DNA from: Pithys albifrons albifrons
Lineage: Eukaryota > Chordata > Aves > Passeriformes > Thamnophilidae
Length of the DNA: 64,000 nt
Direction: 5' to 3'
NCBI RefSeq assembly: GCF_047495875.1
Contig: NC_092463.1
Span: 36,273,724 to 36,337,723, forward strand
The translations under genes were made by a program, and so were the position numbers. Below the pieces are notes generated by a model. It did no database searches and was not told the origin of the DNA. It saw only the letters and a list, made by a program, of their open reading frames with translations. Below, in pieces: positions 1 through 55,000 of this stretch; positions within the stretch are counted from its first letter, which is position 1, and each line of letters starts with the position of its first letter.

Positions 1-42929
<42,929 letters not shown>

Positions 42930-43646
42930 ATCTCTTTGAGACTGAAACTTCCCCTTCTCCAATGGTTCAGAAGAGAAGGGTCCAGAAGAAGCAGCTCCTG
43001 GGACATGAAACTTCGGTCCAGTTGTAGGAAAGGACTTGAAACACAGATTTGTCTAAGTCCCTTGCCCCAAATAAACAAGTGTAAGAAATTTTTTTAAGTT
43101 GTTAGCTGCTGAAGAAACACTTGCATGAAGGATAGATTTGTTGAGACATATCTTTTTGTTTATAAATTTTGTTATGCATTGCGTAATGCTTTAAATCAAC
43201 AAACTTTTCTGTTCTAAGATCAGAGCACCTCATATTTTTCTAATTGTTTTGCCAAAAATCGCCATGTCTTGTCACAGAGTGCGTGGAATTCATCCACCTT
43301 ATTTTAAAGAAATTGACTACAGACCTTCAGTTTGGTGAAATGGTGTAAGGGTTTCAGGTGTGGCAAGAAGAGACTGAACAGATGTATAGATTCTTATTCC
43401 TTATGAGCTAAACATTAATGAGAACTGCACTAATTTTTTTACAGCAATGCACTAAAAACAACCCTGAGATTGCTGAGAACATTTATTTATATATATAAAT
43501 ATAAGTATATAAAATACCATTATTTAAATTGCCTTTGGGATTAATCCCCTCCCTTCTCCATATACATGTTGATGGTAAGGGCTGTGCCACGGGTTTGGTT
43601 CTATGTTCTGTATTTCATACAAGTGCATTTGCTGCATCCTCTTCAC

Positions 43647-43652
43647 AATAAA
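43647..43652 (+). terminator. Candidate proximal poly(A) signal AATAAA
   Basis: AATAAA lies about 720 bases past the stop codon, with a GT-rich stretch (TTGTGGTGGCAGTGG) some 60 bases downstream. Earlier and later copies at 43070 and 43977 are alternatives. Confidence 0.4.
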
Positions 43653-46600
43653 TGGTAAAGTAAAAAATACATAGAAAAGCACCCGAGTATCCCTGTACTA
43701 CATCAGACTCAATTGTGGTGGCAGTGGTACCTCAAACGTGTACAACACATCTAGCTTTAAAGTGGGCCCAAGCTCTGACCTTTCATCTGTCCTCCTTCAC
43801 TGGCCATGGCTACTTGGCTTCTTCACACCCAGAGCTGCCTGGGTGGTTTCATTCGCTCTTCTCTGGCAGACTCGGCTCTTAGAGTTTTGTAGGGGGAAGT
43901 GCAGGTCCATGATTTCTTCATGGATACTTGAAGGTTTTTTTGATTCTATCCAATTAAAAAAGAAAAAAATGGCAACAATAAAACCCTCCAAACAACAAAA
44001 AAAGAACGCAACAAAATTTGACTTCTGTTTTTAAAGATCTTTTATAGAAGGCACAGCCCTAAACTTGTATCACTTTTACCACCTTGCCTTTTCTTTCCCT
44101 TTAGTCTTCATTCTTTTCTATGACTTGAATTTTATTTTCTGTGATTATATATTCTATGTAAGTGTAATTTGAGTATTTATGACTGTGAAGTTGAATTATT
44201 CATGTGTTACATATCCTAGGTTTTACTGTATTTTTTTAAAAGTGTGTATTCAGGGAAACAAGTAACTCAGAACTATCATGGGAGTGTGAGAGGGAAACTG
44301 GTTTATTCTTGACTTGCAATTCCTATGATTCACTTTTCTTAATCCGTAAGAAAAAAAATGTACCTGTTGTGATTGTTTCCTGTTTCTGACCTGTAATTAT
44401 ATAGGACTCTGTGGAGAAACTGCATACAGTCCTACCTTTTGGGAGCAGCCATCTTCTTCCCAGTCACCTCCACTTCTTTATGTGTATTGTAACTAGAAGA
44501 GACTTCTGATATATCTCACAGAGGTTATAGTAATTATTTCTCTGACATCAGAGAAACATTGTCCATTATGGACCCTAATGTAAGAGTGAAATTATATGGG
44601 ATTGGGGGAAAAAAAAAGGGAAGGAACAGCTACCTAAGAAACATTGGTATTCCAACTCAATTTCCTGTATGCCATCTAGCCACAAAAGGGTAAGTCTGTG
44701 TGCCTGGTAACTAGTCAATTCTAGATTCTGTTCCCAGTGAATGATACTGGGACCTTGCTTGTGTCATACAGTATGCAAACTTGTACTCAAAATACTGTGT
44801 ACCTTACAGTTGTGTATTACTATTCAGTTTATTCATATGCAGTCCCATTAAGTCATGGATAAGTGCACAGTTCCAGATCAGCCACAGGTAAAACTATGTG
44901 GGACAGCAAAATTATTTATCATGTATACACCCTTTAGTGTAGTTGAATTAATCTCCTGCATATCTGAAAATGGAGTACAGTAGATGAACCTTCTTTAGCA
45001 GTCTGGTACTGCTCTCATTGGGAATGAAGAAAATGTGTAAATTTTGAATTGAAGGTGTTTCAGTTAAGGTTTTATTCTGTGTTCTTCCCTTCATTAACCT
45101 TTCAGGTTTTCTGTATCACAGGAATATTCCTTCATTTTAGGAAGAGAATTTTGTTTGAAAATAAGCCCTCATTTGATATTAGTTGCATGGTGTTTTTTTA
45201 ATTTTTTTTCTTGTACTGAAACCTTGAGGTAAACAAATTCCTGAAAAACAAAATACATAGAGTTTTGTTGGTTGGTTGGTTGGTTTTTTTTAACTTGACT
45301 GAAGCAACTTTCAGTATGTTAACTCTGGTTCTGAACAATCTCTCACTCTCTTCAGGGTAAGATAAGGACAATGTCGGTTGCTGGTAATAGACATGATAGG
45401 AATTAATGGCTTGTTGATGTGGAAATTTTAGAGTGTATGTAACTGCATGGAATTAGATCAGGAAACAGCAGATGCGGAAAGTCTTTCTTTTTTTTTAAGG
45501 GGCAAAGAGAATTCATGGATATTTCTAATTTTTTTTTTTAAGTTAGAGTGTTCTTGCCTTCAGGAGATAGATTTTAACATGGCCATCTATGAGGTTAAAT
45601 ACCTTCATCAGCAAACATCTGTTGTGAAGCCGTTCACATAACGCTCGTATCTATTCCGTATCTGCTCAACAGAAGCCACCTAGTTGAAATTTCACTCTTT
45701 CATAAGGCTTTGGAAAATTAACTTTTTAAAATTTTTCTTGAACTCTAAGATTCATCTGCAGTTGTGTGTTGGTTTGTGCAGACTTTGGTTTCCAGTGTGC
45801 AAGTGACAAATACATGTTTGTTTTCTTCTAATTCCCCACAGGATAGATCTGCTGTGGAAACCTCTGTTTTAGCTGGAGATACTTTAATCTTTTGTTTTCT
45901 TTTCTTGGTCTTTGTCTTAATGTGTAGTATTTTTCTCTGCTTGTGAGAATGGAAAAGATGGGTATTCTCAAATTAGCCCTGTCACTCCAGATTGAGTTTA
46001 CCATAGAGCAGATTTTTATAGATCTTTCTTTCATGAAAACCTATTATAGATGAATGCTTCACTTTGTCGGCTTGCATGGTGATATTCTCTTGCCATAAGA
46101 ACATTCCAGTTAAGTCCCACTGTTACAGCTTTCAGGTAGATCCCAATCTGTTTTCTTTTTCTCAGATTTCTTTAAAGGTGGTATCTACATATACATTTGT
46201 AAGGACTTACTTCTTCCTGAAATACTCAGTTACAGAAAAATTATTGAAAACCTCACTAATTAGGTTATGTTCATTAGTAAAAATAGCTACTACCTGACTT
46301 TTTAAAAACCTCTTCCCATTTCACTTCTCTGTGAGATCTTTTTACATATTCTGATTAAAACAAAACCCTCCAACAATGTATGTGACACCACTGCTGACAA
46401 CAAGGCTTCTGTGCCACTTGTGCTGTATGATATTAGTGATGGGTTCTGGGGATCTCTCTCATGGTTCAGCGTGTGTGAAATGGCTTCAGAGTTGTGGGAA
46501 GATGGTGATTATTTTGCAGTAATTCCATGTAGGCTGAATGGTCCTACAGCTGCTTTGCCTGGGACATCTGGCACGTCTGAGTAGTAATTTCAGCTTTCCA

Positions 46601-47714
46601 GTCAGGTGTGCATTTATCACCAGGCATTCCCATCCCATGTTCACAATGCCTTGGGGACTGAAGAACTCTCTGAGAAGCCTGGGTGACTGGTGAGGTGACA
46701 GATGAAGACTTGTGGCACAGGTCCATGCCTTTGGTTCTTTGGCAAGCAGCCATAAAGCTTTGTTTGGACTTGGGCAGTGGGGGGAGAAGAGATGCTTGCA
46801 GTTGGATTCAGCTTTCTCTGGTGATGCACACACCACCATACGACCTAGGAGTGTAGATAGAAAAACACTGCTTTGAAGATCTTTCTTAGTTATAGAACTC
46901 TGCATTCATGAAATGGAGCTGAATAGATTGCATTTCTTACCATTAACAATATTATTCAACTTATATTGGATTTGGGGTTGTACCACCACAGGTTTTATGT
47001 ACTTGATTTTATTAAGGAATTTTATACCTATTATATAGGCATCTATTCTCATCTTGTCTGGCTTGCTATTTGATAATTAATGCAGTATGTTTAGTGATGC
47101 TGGACTCTTTCAGAAATTATACTGGTAATTCCTGGTGCCTTAGTAAAAAAGTGGGTACATAACACCTTGGTGGAAAGTAACGCATGTGACTTGTTTCACC
47201 CCAGCATGATATGCATATTTCTAAAAAGGTGATTAAGATGGCTGCCCCAAAAGATTTTGGGAGTACACCTACATCACTTGGTCATGAACATCTGAATATG
47301 AGCAACTTTTATGACTTCTGGTATGTACAGTTTGAATAGATAATCGGGGTACATTTAGGCCACAACTTTGAAAGATGGCAATCAAGTAGCTGGATGTGTA
47401 ACTTCATACACAGACGCCCCCAAAAGCTTAACAATAGCTGCTGGTTAGGAAATGGAGAGGGGAGTAGCACATAAAGGAGAGGATGGCTTTGGTTTTTAAT
47501 GGACAATGAAAATATATATTGCCTCTACCAGCAAACGGTTACCTTGCCAGGGATAGGGATATATGTTCCTGCGTGTCTGTGAGTATGTATGTGTCTGCGT
47601 GTGTTATTGGAAACAGCCTGTAAATATTGTAGCTGTTTAAAATGGAAAAGGCAGAGAGTTTTTTGCAACATGTTGCAGCAAAAGAACAGTATTGACAGTG
47701 GAGAAACACTGAGA

Positions 47715-47720
47715 AATAAA
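47715..47720 (+). terminator. Candidate distal poly(A) signal AATAAA
   Basis: AATAAA is followed within 30 bases by the T/GT-rich stretch TTCACTTGTTGTCATTTATT. If used, it would give a 3' UTR of about 4.8 kb. Confidence 0.4.
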
Positions 47721-47740
47721 AAAACCTTTTTTCACTTGTT

Positions 47741-49084
47741 GTCATTTATTGCACTATTGTCTTAAGATGTCATTCTCACAAATTCCCTGTAAAGACCATT
47801 TTAAGTTTATTCAAATCACCCTTTAAAAGTTATCTTTTATGTAGTTGTAGTAGTAGAAAGGCTAATCTCACCTCTTCCTGTTTTACTGCCAGCATCATCG
47901 TCGTTTTCATAGTTTTACATGAGGGCCCCATGCCCTTACACAGTTTATGGGTTTGTCTTTGAAGCGTTTTCTCTGTTGTTCATTTCCCTTTTCTTGAATG
48001 TTTTTCAAAGCCCAGAATGCTATTGTACTGCCTTTATGCTCAGTAATTTTTTATTTATCGTATTTCCCAAGGAAATACCTAGTGTGGTTTAATCAGTGAT
48101 TTCCAGTACTGTGCTGCCCTTGATCTGATGACCAAGTGTAGCATTGGCTGAAGTCTGGATGAACACTGTGCTTACATGAAGCACTTGTTGATACAGTGAT
48201 ACTAATTTAAAAATACTTAGCTGCTGTCTGTCCATTCTTTCAAATTTCTTCACACCACTACAGAAAGTGACAACATCATCTTGTCGCTCTGAGTTTGAAA
48301 AATTCACTTCTAACAAAAGTGATAGTGATTGGACATCTCTGTCTCTTCCAAACTAAAGATTGGATATTTCTTTTTTCTTTCTTTTTTTTTTTTTTTTTTA
48401 GATCTAAACAAGCATCTGCCATTTGTTTCTGTTTGCTTGTACTAGACGAGGTGACGGGGCCCATAGCTGCTTCAGGCTTCAATTTATGAATGAGAGAGGA
48501 GCATACAAATAGAGCAAGTATTCTTCCAGGAAAACAAGTCCTTTTTAATATAAGCAAGTGAGTCTCATTGAACAGATCAGAAGTTCTGTAACTGATGTGC
48601 TTCGTAATAGCAGCTGACAACATCAAAAAAGGATGAGCAGCACTTCAGTAGCGATTTAAGGGTGGCAAAGAAGATGGTGGATTGATGCTGTTTCTTGCTA
48701 TTGGTGTCAGCTGAAGCACTGCAACTGGTAAAAAGGGAGCAACTGGAGCCCCATTAGTGTTTGGAATCTATTTCCCAGTTCAGTTTTGCCTAAGAAATCC
48801 AGTCCACAAACTTCAAGACTGTGTATCCCTGGGAACCGGGAGCAGGGTGTTTGCTTCAACAACATACAGCTGGTGGGTGTGAGTGTAATACCTATCTGGT
48901 GGCTTCCTTGTATTGCCCAAGATGATCCTGTATCGTATTTTTAACTGGTCTTCCTCTGAAAAATAATTCCTGTAGAACGATAATTCTTGGCTTCCAGGAG
49001 TACCTCGCCATGTGTACTTTTAAGATGTCCATGGTTAAATCAACTTACGTGGATTTTTTTCTGTGGTTATCAGAAAGTGGTTTG
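47741..49084. other. Intergenic AT-rich sequence with a poly(T) tract
   Basis: No gene is recognisable. A T-rich tract at about 48369-48401 ends in TAG, which resembles a splice acceptor or, on the minus strand, an A-tail. The minus-strand open frame across it consists partly of the resulting Lys run and is not credible as a gene. Confidence 0.5.
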
Positions 49085-49445
49085 CGTTTCTTTCCGAGCT
49101 CCGGGGCAGAACACTGACCGGCGTGCAAGCTCGAGTTACTCGAGAAGTGATCTCAGGCTGTTGGGCTGCGCTCGGCGGTGCGTCCCCCCTTCCCCTCCGT
49201 GGGCTGGACAGCGAGTGTCCGTCCCCCCCCGGGGGCCGGGGCAGCGGGGGGGCTCGGGGCCGGCAGTGCCGCCCGCGGCCGGCAGGGGGCGGCAGAGGCC
49301 GGGCGGGCCCGGGGATGTCCGACGTGCTCCCGCTCCCCGCGCTGGGCCGAGATGGCGCTGGGGCTCTTCCAGTTATGCCACTTTAATCCCCGCTCCCACC
49401 GACGCATCCAGCTGTTCCCACTAAACCAGCCGGCACAGCGGGGCT
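49085..49445. promoter_or_regulatory. CpG island beyond the PCNX1 3' end
   Basis: An abrupt ~360-base stretch very rich in G+C and CpG sits in otherwise CpG-poor sequence. It contains GC-box-like GGGGGCGG, a G-run array able to form a G-quadruplex (49231-49259), a CTCF-like motif (49279-49292) and GAGATGGCGCTGG, a YY1-like/start-context motif at about 49350. Overlapping open frames on both strands are what high GC predicts and match nothing I know. It could be an orphan promoter for a noncoding RNA or distant transcript. Confidence 0.6.
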
Positions 49446-51712
49446 GTCCTTCCTTCTGCAGAGCAGGGCAGGGATGAGTGGGTGTAACATTATTTCCACA
49501 CACACCTCCCCCCCCTGCCCCCCATTATTTAGAGTGTCCTTTCAGATATCGATAAGAAAGGAAGAAACCCAATTATTTTATTATTTTGTTTCACTATCAG
49601 TGCTCCCTTGGCCAGGGGAGTAAGAAGAAGGGAACAAGTAACAGGAAAAGGAAAGACAAAGATATTGGGGGAAAGACACACAAGGAAAGAGAAGGACCAC
49701 TTTTGTTTTTTCAGAAGCTGGAAGAGATGGGGTGGGCAGCTCCAATATAATTTTGCAGCCTCTTTCCAATATTGTCCCTGTGTGCAAGTGAGCCAGATGT
49801 GAATTCCTCAAAAGTGCAAATTAATTTTTAATACGTTTCTGATTTAGCAGATACCAGTCTTGGAAACTACTAAAAAGGTCATAATAGACCACTTTCTTTG
49901 CTGTGGTATATTACTGTATATTGTCATGCTCAGGCGGAATTGCACATGAAACCTTGGTTAAAGGGTGCAGTGTCCTTGTTCCTCTGTGTTGGAGGGCATA
50001 AAATGGCTGCTGTTTCCCCATGTAGTTGTTGGAAATGCACATCTAACTCCTGCTATCTAAACACACATCCATCTTGCACTTGCAGTACAAATGTAGGCTG
50101 ATGAGGCTCCAAGTTGCCTCTGCTGCTTCTTCAGATCCCAGATCCCTTTGCTGCTGTGGTAGGTCTCGCAGGATGGCTTGGAGCAGTGTACTGTGAACTT
50201 ACACAGAGTTCAGTCACTTTTTCCCCTCCTGATGTGGAAAAAAATGCTTGGGATCTGTGTCCCTGTGAAGCTCTCCTGCGAGCCTACCTGCTCCATCTGA
50301 TGTGGGTGCCAGGAAATGCAGGCAGGAGATTGTTTTCTACAAAGACAGAACATTTTACACATCCCAGCAGTGGCTGACAGGGGTGGAGAGACCTTGGTGA
50401 TGTACCCCAGCAACAGGAACCGTTCCAGCCCTCCTCCTTTTTCACTGTGGGAGCATCAGAGGTTTGAAACACAACAGCTCCTCCTCCCCTGCACTGTCAC
50501 TGTTGCAGTACGTTCAGTTTTCCTTCCTTGTGCCGTTCATATTCCCCAGTGCTTGGCCCTCTGTGTTCCCTGGCACCCGCTGGGGCACAAAGCCAATGCC
50601 ATTTGCATCTTCTGTCCTTGATGGCACATTTGCAAGCTCCGTCCCTGGCTCAGAGATGTGGAAAGCAAAACTGTAGCAGCTCATCCCTTTGCAGGTTCCA
50701 AGACAGCAGCTCTCTCTGGAAGAAGCAGCACTTGGATATATTAAGAGCAATTAGATGTAACAGCTTCCTCCTCCTTCTCATTCTTGTTTGCTGTTAATGG
50801 AGAGTTTTGCTGTGAGATGGGACTGTTTCCTCCCCTAGAGCTGCAAAGGCATCAGTGCAGTGGGGCTGGTGATAGCCCATGGCCAACCCTTCCCAGGCTT
50901 TCTCTCCTAGCCATAGCAGAGCTCAGCAGCTTGCATTTCTTGCCTTCCCAGGATCATCCCTATGAATAGCAAGGCAAACTTCTAGCTGCACCCTGGTTTA
51001 ATGTTCTTCACTCACCTTTGCCTAAGGCTTGGAAACCTCCAGTCTGTAACTTTCTGCAGTGCTCTTGTCTTTTGTCACTGAATCTCTGAAAATGATCCCT
51101 AAAAATGAATTTTGGCCTGGGTGATCTGCTTTCCTGGTGCTTTACTTAATTAAAAAGAAAAAAAGAAGTATTTGGAAAATGCCTCATACTTGAAGGTAGG
51201 TTAGTTCATTGCTGTTGGGGAAGTACCTGGGTAAGGGTTTCTGGCAGCCCAGGCTCCTTGGTGCCACCATCCAGGGTCTGCTGTCTCACCCCACAGCTGC
51301 ATATGCTGTATCCATATCCCCTACTGACCCCTCTGCCTGTCCTGCTCACCAACAGACCCCACCCCCTGTCTGCCAACCTATTTGTTTGCTGCCAGATTAC
51401 AGGGAGCCACCTCTGAGGTCTGAGAGCAGATCTGCCTTGGCCACATCTTTGTTTTCTTTTTCATTTTGGCTGCTTCAGCGTGCATTAGGACCAAGGAAGC
51501 CAGCACTTGTGAGAAGAGACAGCCCTAACATCATGTGGAAGTGCCTCTGCTGGGGATTTCTGAGTCAAGTGGGCACCCTGTGCATGGGCAGGTCTTCCAT
51601 CTGCTGTGCAAACCTTCCAGCCCAGGTAAGGGTTAGATGCCATCTCGGAGCTTGTGCCTGGATAATATGTGCTGAATGGGTACTTGCCTGGGGTAGCACC
51701 ACTAGATGGCTG
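49446..51712. other. Intergenic, no recognisable gene
   Basis: Moderate GC content with many short overlapping open frames on both strands, none with a domain, spliced continuation or family match. I see no repeat element until the CR1 fragment that follows. Confidence 0.5.
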
Positions 51713-52020
51713 TTGGAAGGCACCTTCAAAGATTATCTAGTCCAACTTCCCTGCCATAGGCAGGAACACCTTCCACAAGGCCAGATTGTTTAGAGCTCCA
51801 TCTAACCTGGCATTGAACACTGCCATAGGTGGGACATCCCCAGTTTCTCTGGGCATCCTTTTCTAGTGCCCCACCACTGTCACAGTAAATAATTTCTTCC
51901 TAGTATCTAATCTAAACCTACCGTCCTTCAGTTTAAAAATCACTAATCTCCCTTCTTTCACTACAGGCCCAGGTAAAATGTCTGTGTCTTTCTCATAAGC
52001 CCCCTTTATACACTGAAAGG
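51713..52020 (-). mobile_element. CR1 LINE, 3' fragment
   Basis: Read on the minus strand this is the CR1 3' end: coding remnants of the ORF2 C-terminus (GRFRLDTRKKLFTVTVVGH type), the linker, then GTTGGACTAGATAATCTTTG near the terminus. It is 5'-truncated, as is usual for CR1, and the terminal ATTCTRTG repeats are missing. Confidence 0.85.
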
Positions 52021-55000
52021 TGAAGTACCAGCTGGGTGTGAGAAATGGGGAGCTATAGACATCAGAAACAGCATTACCTGCTGCAAAGCTGATACCCAAC
52101 TAAAACTGATCTCAAACAACCAAGAGGGACCAGCCAGAGGGGCAATCAGGTGAAAGCCCTGTACATTCCTGCCTGAGACTCGCCACCACTCCAACCTCGC
52201 TATTGCAGCAGATGTTGGAGCATGTTGGAGCGCTGTGCCTGCCAATCTCCATGAGCACCCACCTGCTCCATGCCCCTGCCTTGCACTGTACAACTCCCCT
52301 CATGGATAATGATGGATGGAAGTGACCCATGTATTGAGTAATTGGCTCAGAGTGTGGCACTGGCCACAATTACAAGAACATCTGTGTGTGACGTTATGCT
52401 GCATGGCTCCCTGTTTTCAGCACAATTGATTCTCATTATGGAAAATGCATTCCCTGAAGAAGGCAGCAGCGGTGCTGTGCAGTGGCACAACAGAACTGGG
52501 CTTCATTGTGGGCATGAAACAGACCACCTGCTTTTTTCACTGCTGTTCCACGCAGTGCTGTTCGCAATGTGTGCTTACTCTTCCCTGTGACCAAGAAGCT
52601 GCCTGCACTGGGGGGAAAAAGGAAAGAGGGGAGCAGACCCTCATCTCTCCCACCCTGCAGCTCTTCAGGGAAGGGGCCACATGGCCTGCCCTAAGCTCAC
52701 TGTCGCCACTAGCCACCCCTGGTCCTGCCACTGCAAGAAAGCAGTGAATACTGTAGTGCTGGTCCTGGGAGGGCCTTGCCGTGGGCATGGCTGGAAAACT
52801 GGGAGGGGAGGGGGGACAGGCATCCTCCAGCCACTAGCTTGGGTTTTAGAGGCATGCGGTGACTTACTGTGAAGTTATTCCCTGTTTTATTAAATATCTA
52901 GCAGTGACTGTTCTAGAGATTAGTAGTGAATGATAGGGAAAAAGCCCAAACCTCACAGATGACTTTTACAGTCAGGTTTGGTGTACCAGTACTCCTACGC
53001 CTGCATTTCTCTCCCAACAGGAGCCAAATTGCACAACTTTATGTAACCAGCTATATAAAGAGTGCCTTGAAGGAAGGCGAAAACACCACCCACACCACCC
53101 CACCCTCATCCCTAGCACACCCTGCCTCCTCCAGGTGTGTGGGCTGCTCATGGCCCGGCTGCACCCCCAAGGCACCTGCAGCACGTGTGCTGCTGCTTAA
53201 AGATGACCCAGAGCCACTTAAAAATGCCTGAGTTCCAGCTCCATACCTGATGTGCACCCAAGTACCCAAGGTGCATAGGTCCCTGACTATGTCTCAGGAA
53301 GCTGCCTCTAACTCTGGCATGTTGCTGGCTGGGGTGTTTTTGTGGTGAGGGATGGAGGAAGAGGAGAGAGAGAGTTTACACACACCATGCAAAGCATAAA
53401 CTGAGCAGTGTGTTCAGGCTCAGAGCCTTCCCTTGCCCAGCTGCAGAAGGCATTTGGGGCAGGGTGAGCAATCATTCAGCCTTGTAGCTCTTCTCTGGCC
53501 CTTTCAAGATAGAGCAGGGGCAGTCCTGGGTTTGCTAAAGAGGTCCTAGGGCACACTATTCTCTGTGTGTGTGCATATATATCTATACATACACTTGCAA
53601 CTGAAACGAAGGCTGCCTTACAGAGCTGTGACCTGGGCTGTCTCCAGGAAAGCAGGCATCACACCAAGATTTAGGCATAAAGCATGTGGGTCACATGAGC
53701 TGGAAGAAAATTCTATTTGTATCTTGGTGTTCCTGCCTGAGCCTTGCTCGGGGATTTGCTCACACCTGTGCTGTAACTGCCTTTTCATTTTCATCTTCAT
53801 CCTGAAAATGTCTTACAAACAATGCCTAGGGACAAGCATGGCTTCACTGGCTTTGTCTCTTATTCATAAGCATGCAGATATTCACCTTTCCTAAACTCTT
53901 CTCTGAATGTTTTCCTCCCCAGTTCTAAATGACACCTGGGAGGATGCAAAGGGTGGCAGTGAAGGGAAATATGCCTTCGTTGTGCATGTAACAACGAAAC
54001 AGGCATGTAAAATACATAAATGCTTGAGCAAGAACTGCTTGAAATATGGATTCTAGCTGGAAGCTGCTGTAGCAGGGGCCAAGGATGCAGTGGGAGAAGA
54101 AGTCTGTGTAGACGTTCAAGCTGAGCAGCAAGGCACAAGGGGCAGGATTGGTGTCAAAAGTCTGCTGCTCTGGTGAATTTTGGATAATCTTAATTATTTC
54201 CACCTCCGTTTTCATGCCTTCTCATAGATTAAAAGAGTTTTATCCACTTCATTAGAGAGAAGTGTTGTAGGAGGCAATTCATATATAAATATATATTTTT
54301 ATATATAAATATATATATATAAATTTTTATATATATATGTGATGCTGTAAAAGTTTTTCTAACACTGATGTAGATGTGATTTTCAGATTTTTCTCATTTT
54401 TGGGAGGAGGCAGGATTTATGAATTAATCAGCACTGAGCTAGAAGCCAGCCAAGAAACCGGCCTAGCGCCATGAGCACTGCCATGCTCAGGGTGCAGGAA
54501 ATCCAAACTCCACAGCCTTGGATTGTGTGGTCATAGCCTCTTTCCCTGCAGTAACAGAGCCACAGCTTTGATAGGAAGGGTCTCTGCAGTCCGTGCACTT
54601 CACATGGGTCAGGAAAAAAGCTTTTGGAGTGGTATAAACATGACATGCACCAGCCTAAGTCTGGTTACCTGTGACAAGGCTGGAGAAAAGAAAAGGGTTT
54701 CTTGTGAGAAATACCCGTCCAGGGGAAGGAGAGCTGCATAGGCTGGTTTCACCATGGAAGCAGTGCATCTCAAGAACTCTTTGCTCTGGCTATCCTTCCC
54801 CGGATCACTAATTCTCATTTTTCCCTTCACCTCCCTTATTGTACCTTGTCATAGGCTACATTCAGCACACAGATCTGGTGTTTTATGCTTGTACAGCTCC
54901 TTGGACAATAAGACCTTTGAACCCTTGTTGTAACATGATTATCTTAGGACATTGATAGCTGGTCGGATTTCCTTTATGATATTGTTTAGATCCTTTTTCT

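Larger units (their letters stand above)
42930..47740 (+). other. PCNX1: Probable long 3' UTR of PCNX1
   Basis: This is AT-rich, repeat-poor sequence directly after the stop. Candidate AATAAA signals lie at 43070, 43647, 43977 and 47715. An AU-rich element (ATTTATTTAT at 43481-43490) and a Pumilio-type TGTAAATA (47619-47626) are visible, and a (GGTT)n tract lies at 45266-45290. From memory, mammalian PCNX1 transcripts have a 3' UTR of several kilobases, which would fit the distal signal. The true end is inferred, not shown. Confidence 0.55.

Noticed and set aside
46486..46905. 139-residue minus-strand open frame opposite the putative 3' UTR
   Set aside because: Competing frames overlap on the same strand with no codon pattern or family match; most likely chance.
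48276..48626. 116-residue minus-strand open frame ending in a Lys run
   Set aside because: The Lys run is the translated complement of a poly(T) tract. There is no AATAAA-like signal and no recognised parent gene.
49153..49503. Overlapping open frames of about 100-145 residues on both strands of the CpG island
   Set aside because: High GC content depletes stop codons in all frames. The peptides are Gly/Ala/Pro/Arg-rich with no domain or spliced continuation.
51209..51793. 194-residue plus-strand open frame
   Set aside because: Its end runs into an antisense CR1 fragment, its composition is not protein-like, and no family is recognised.
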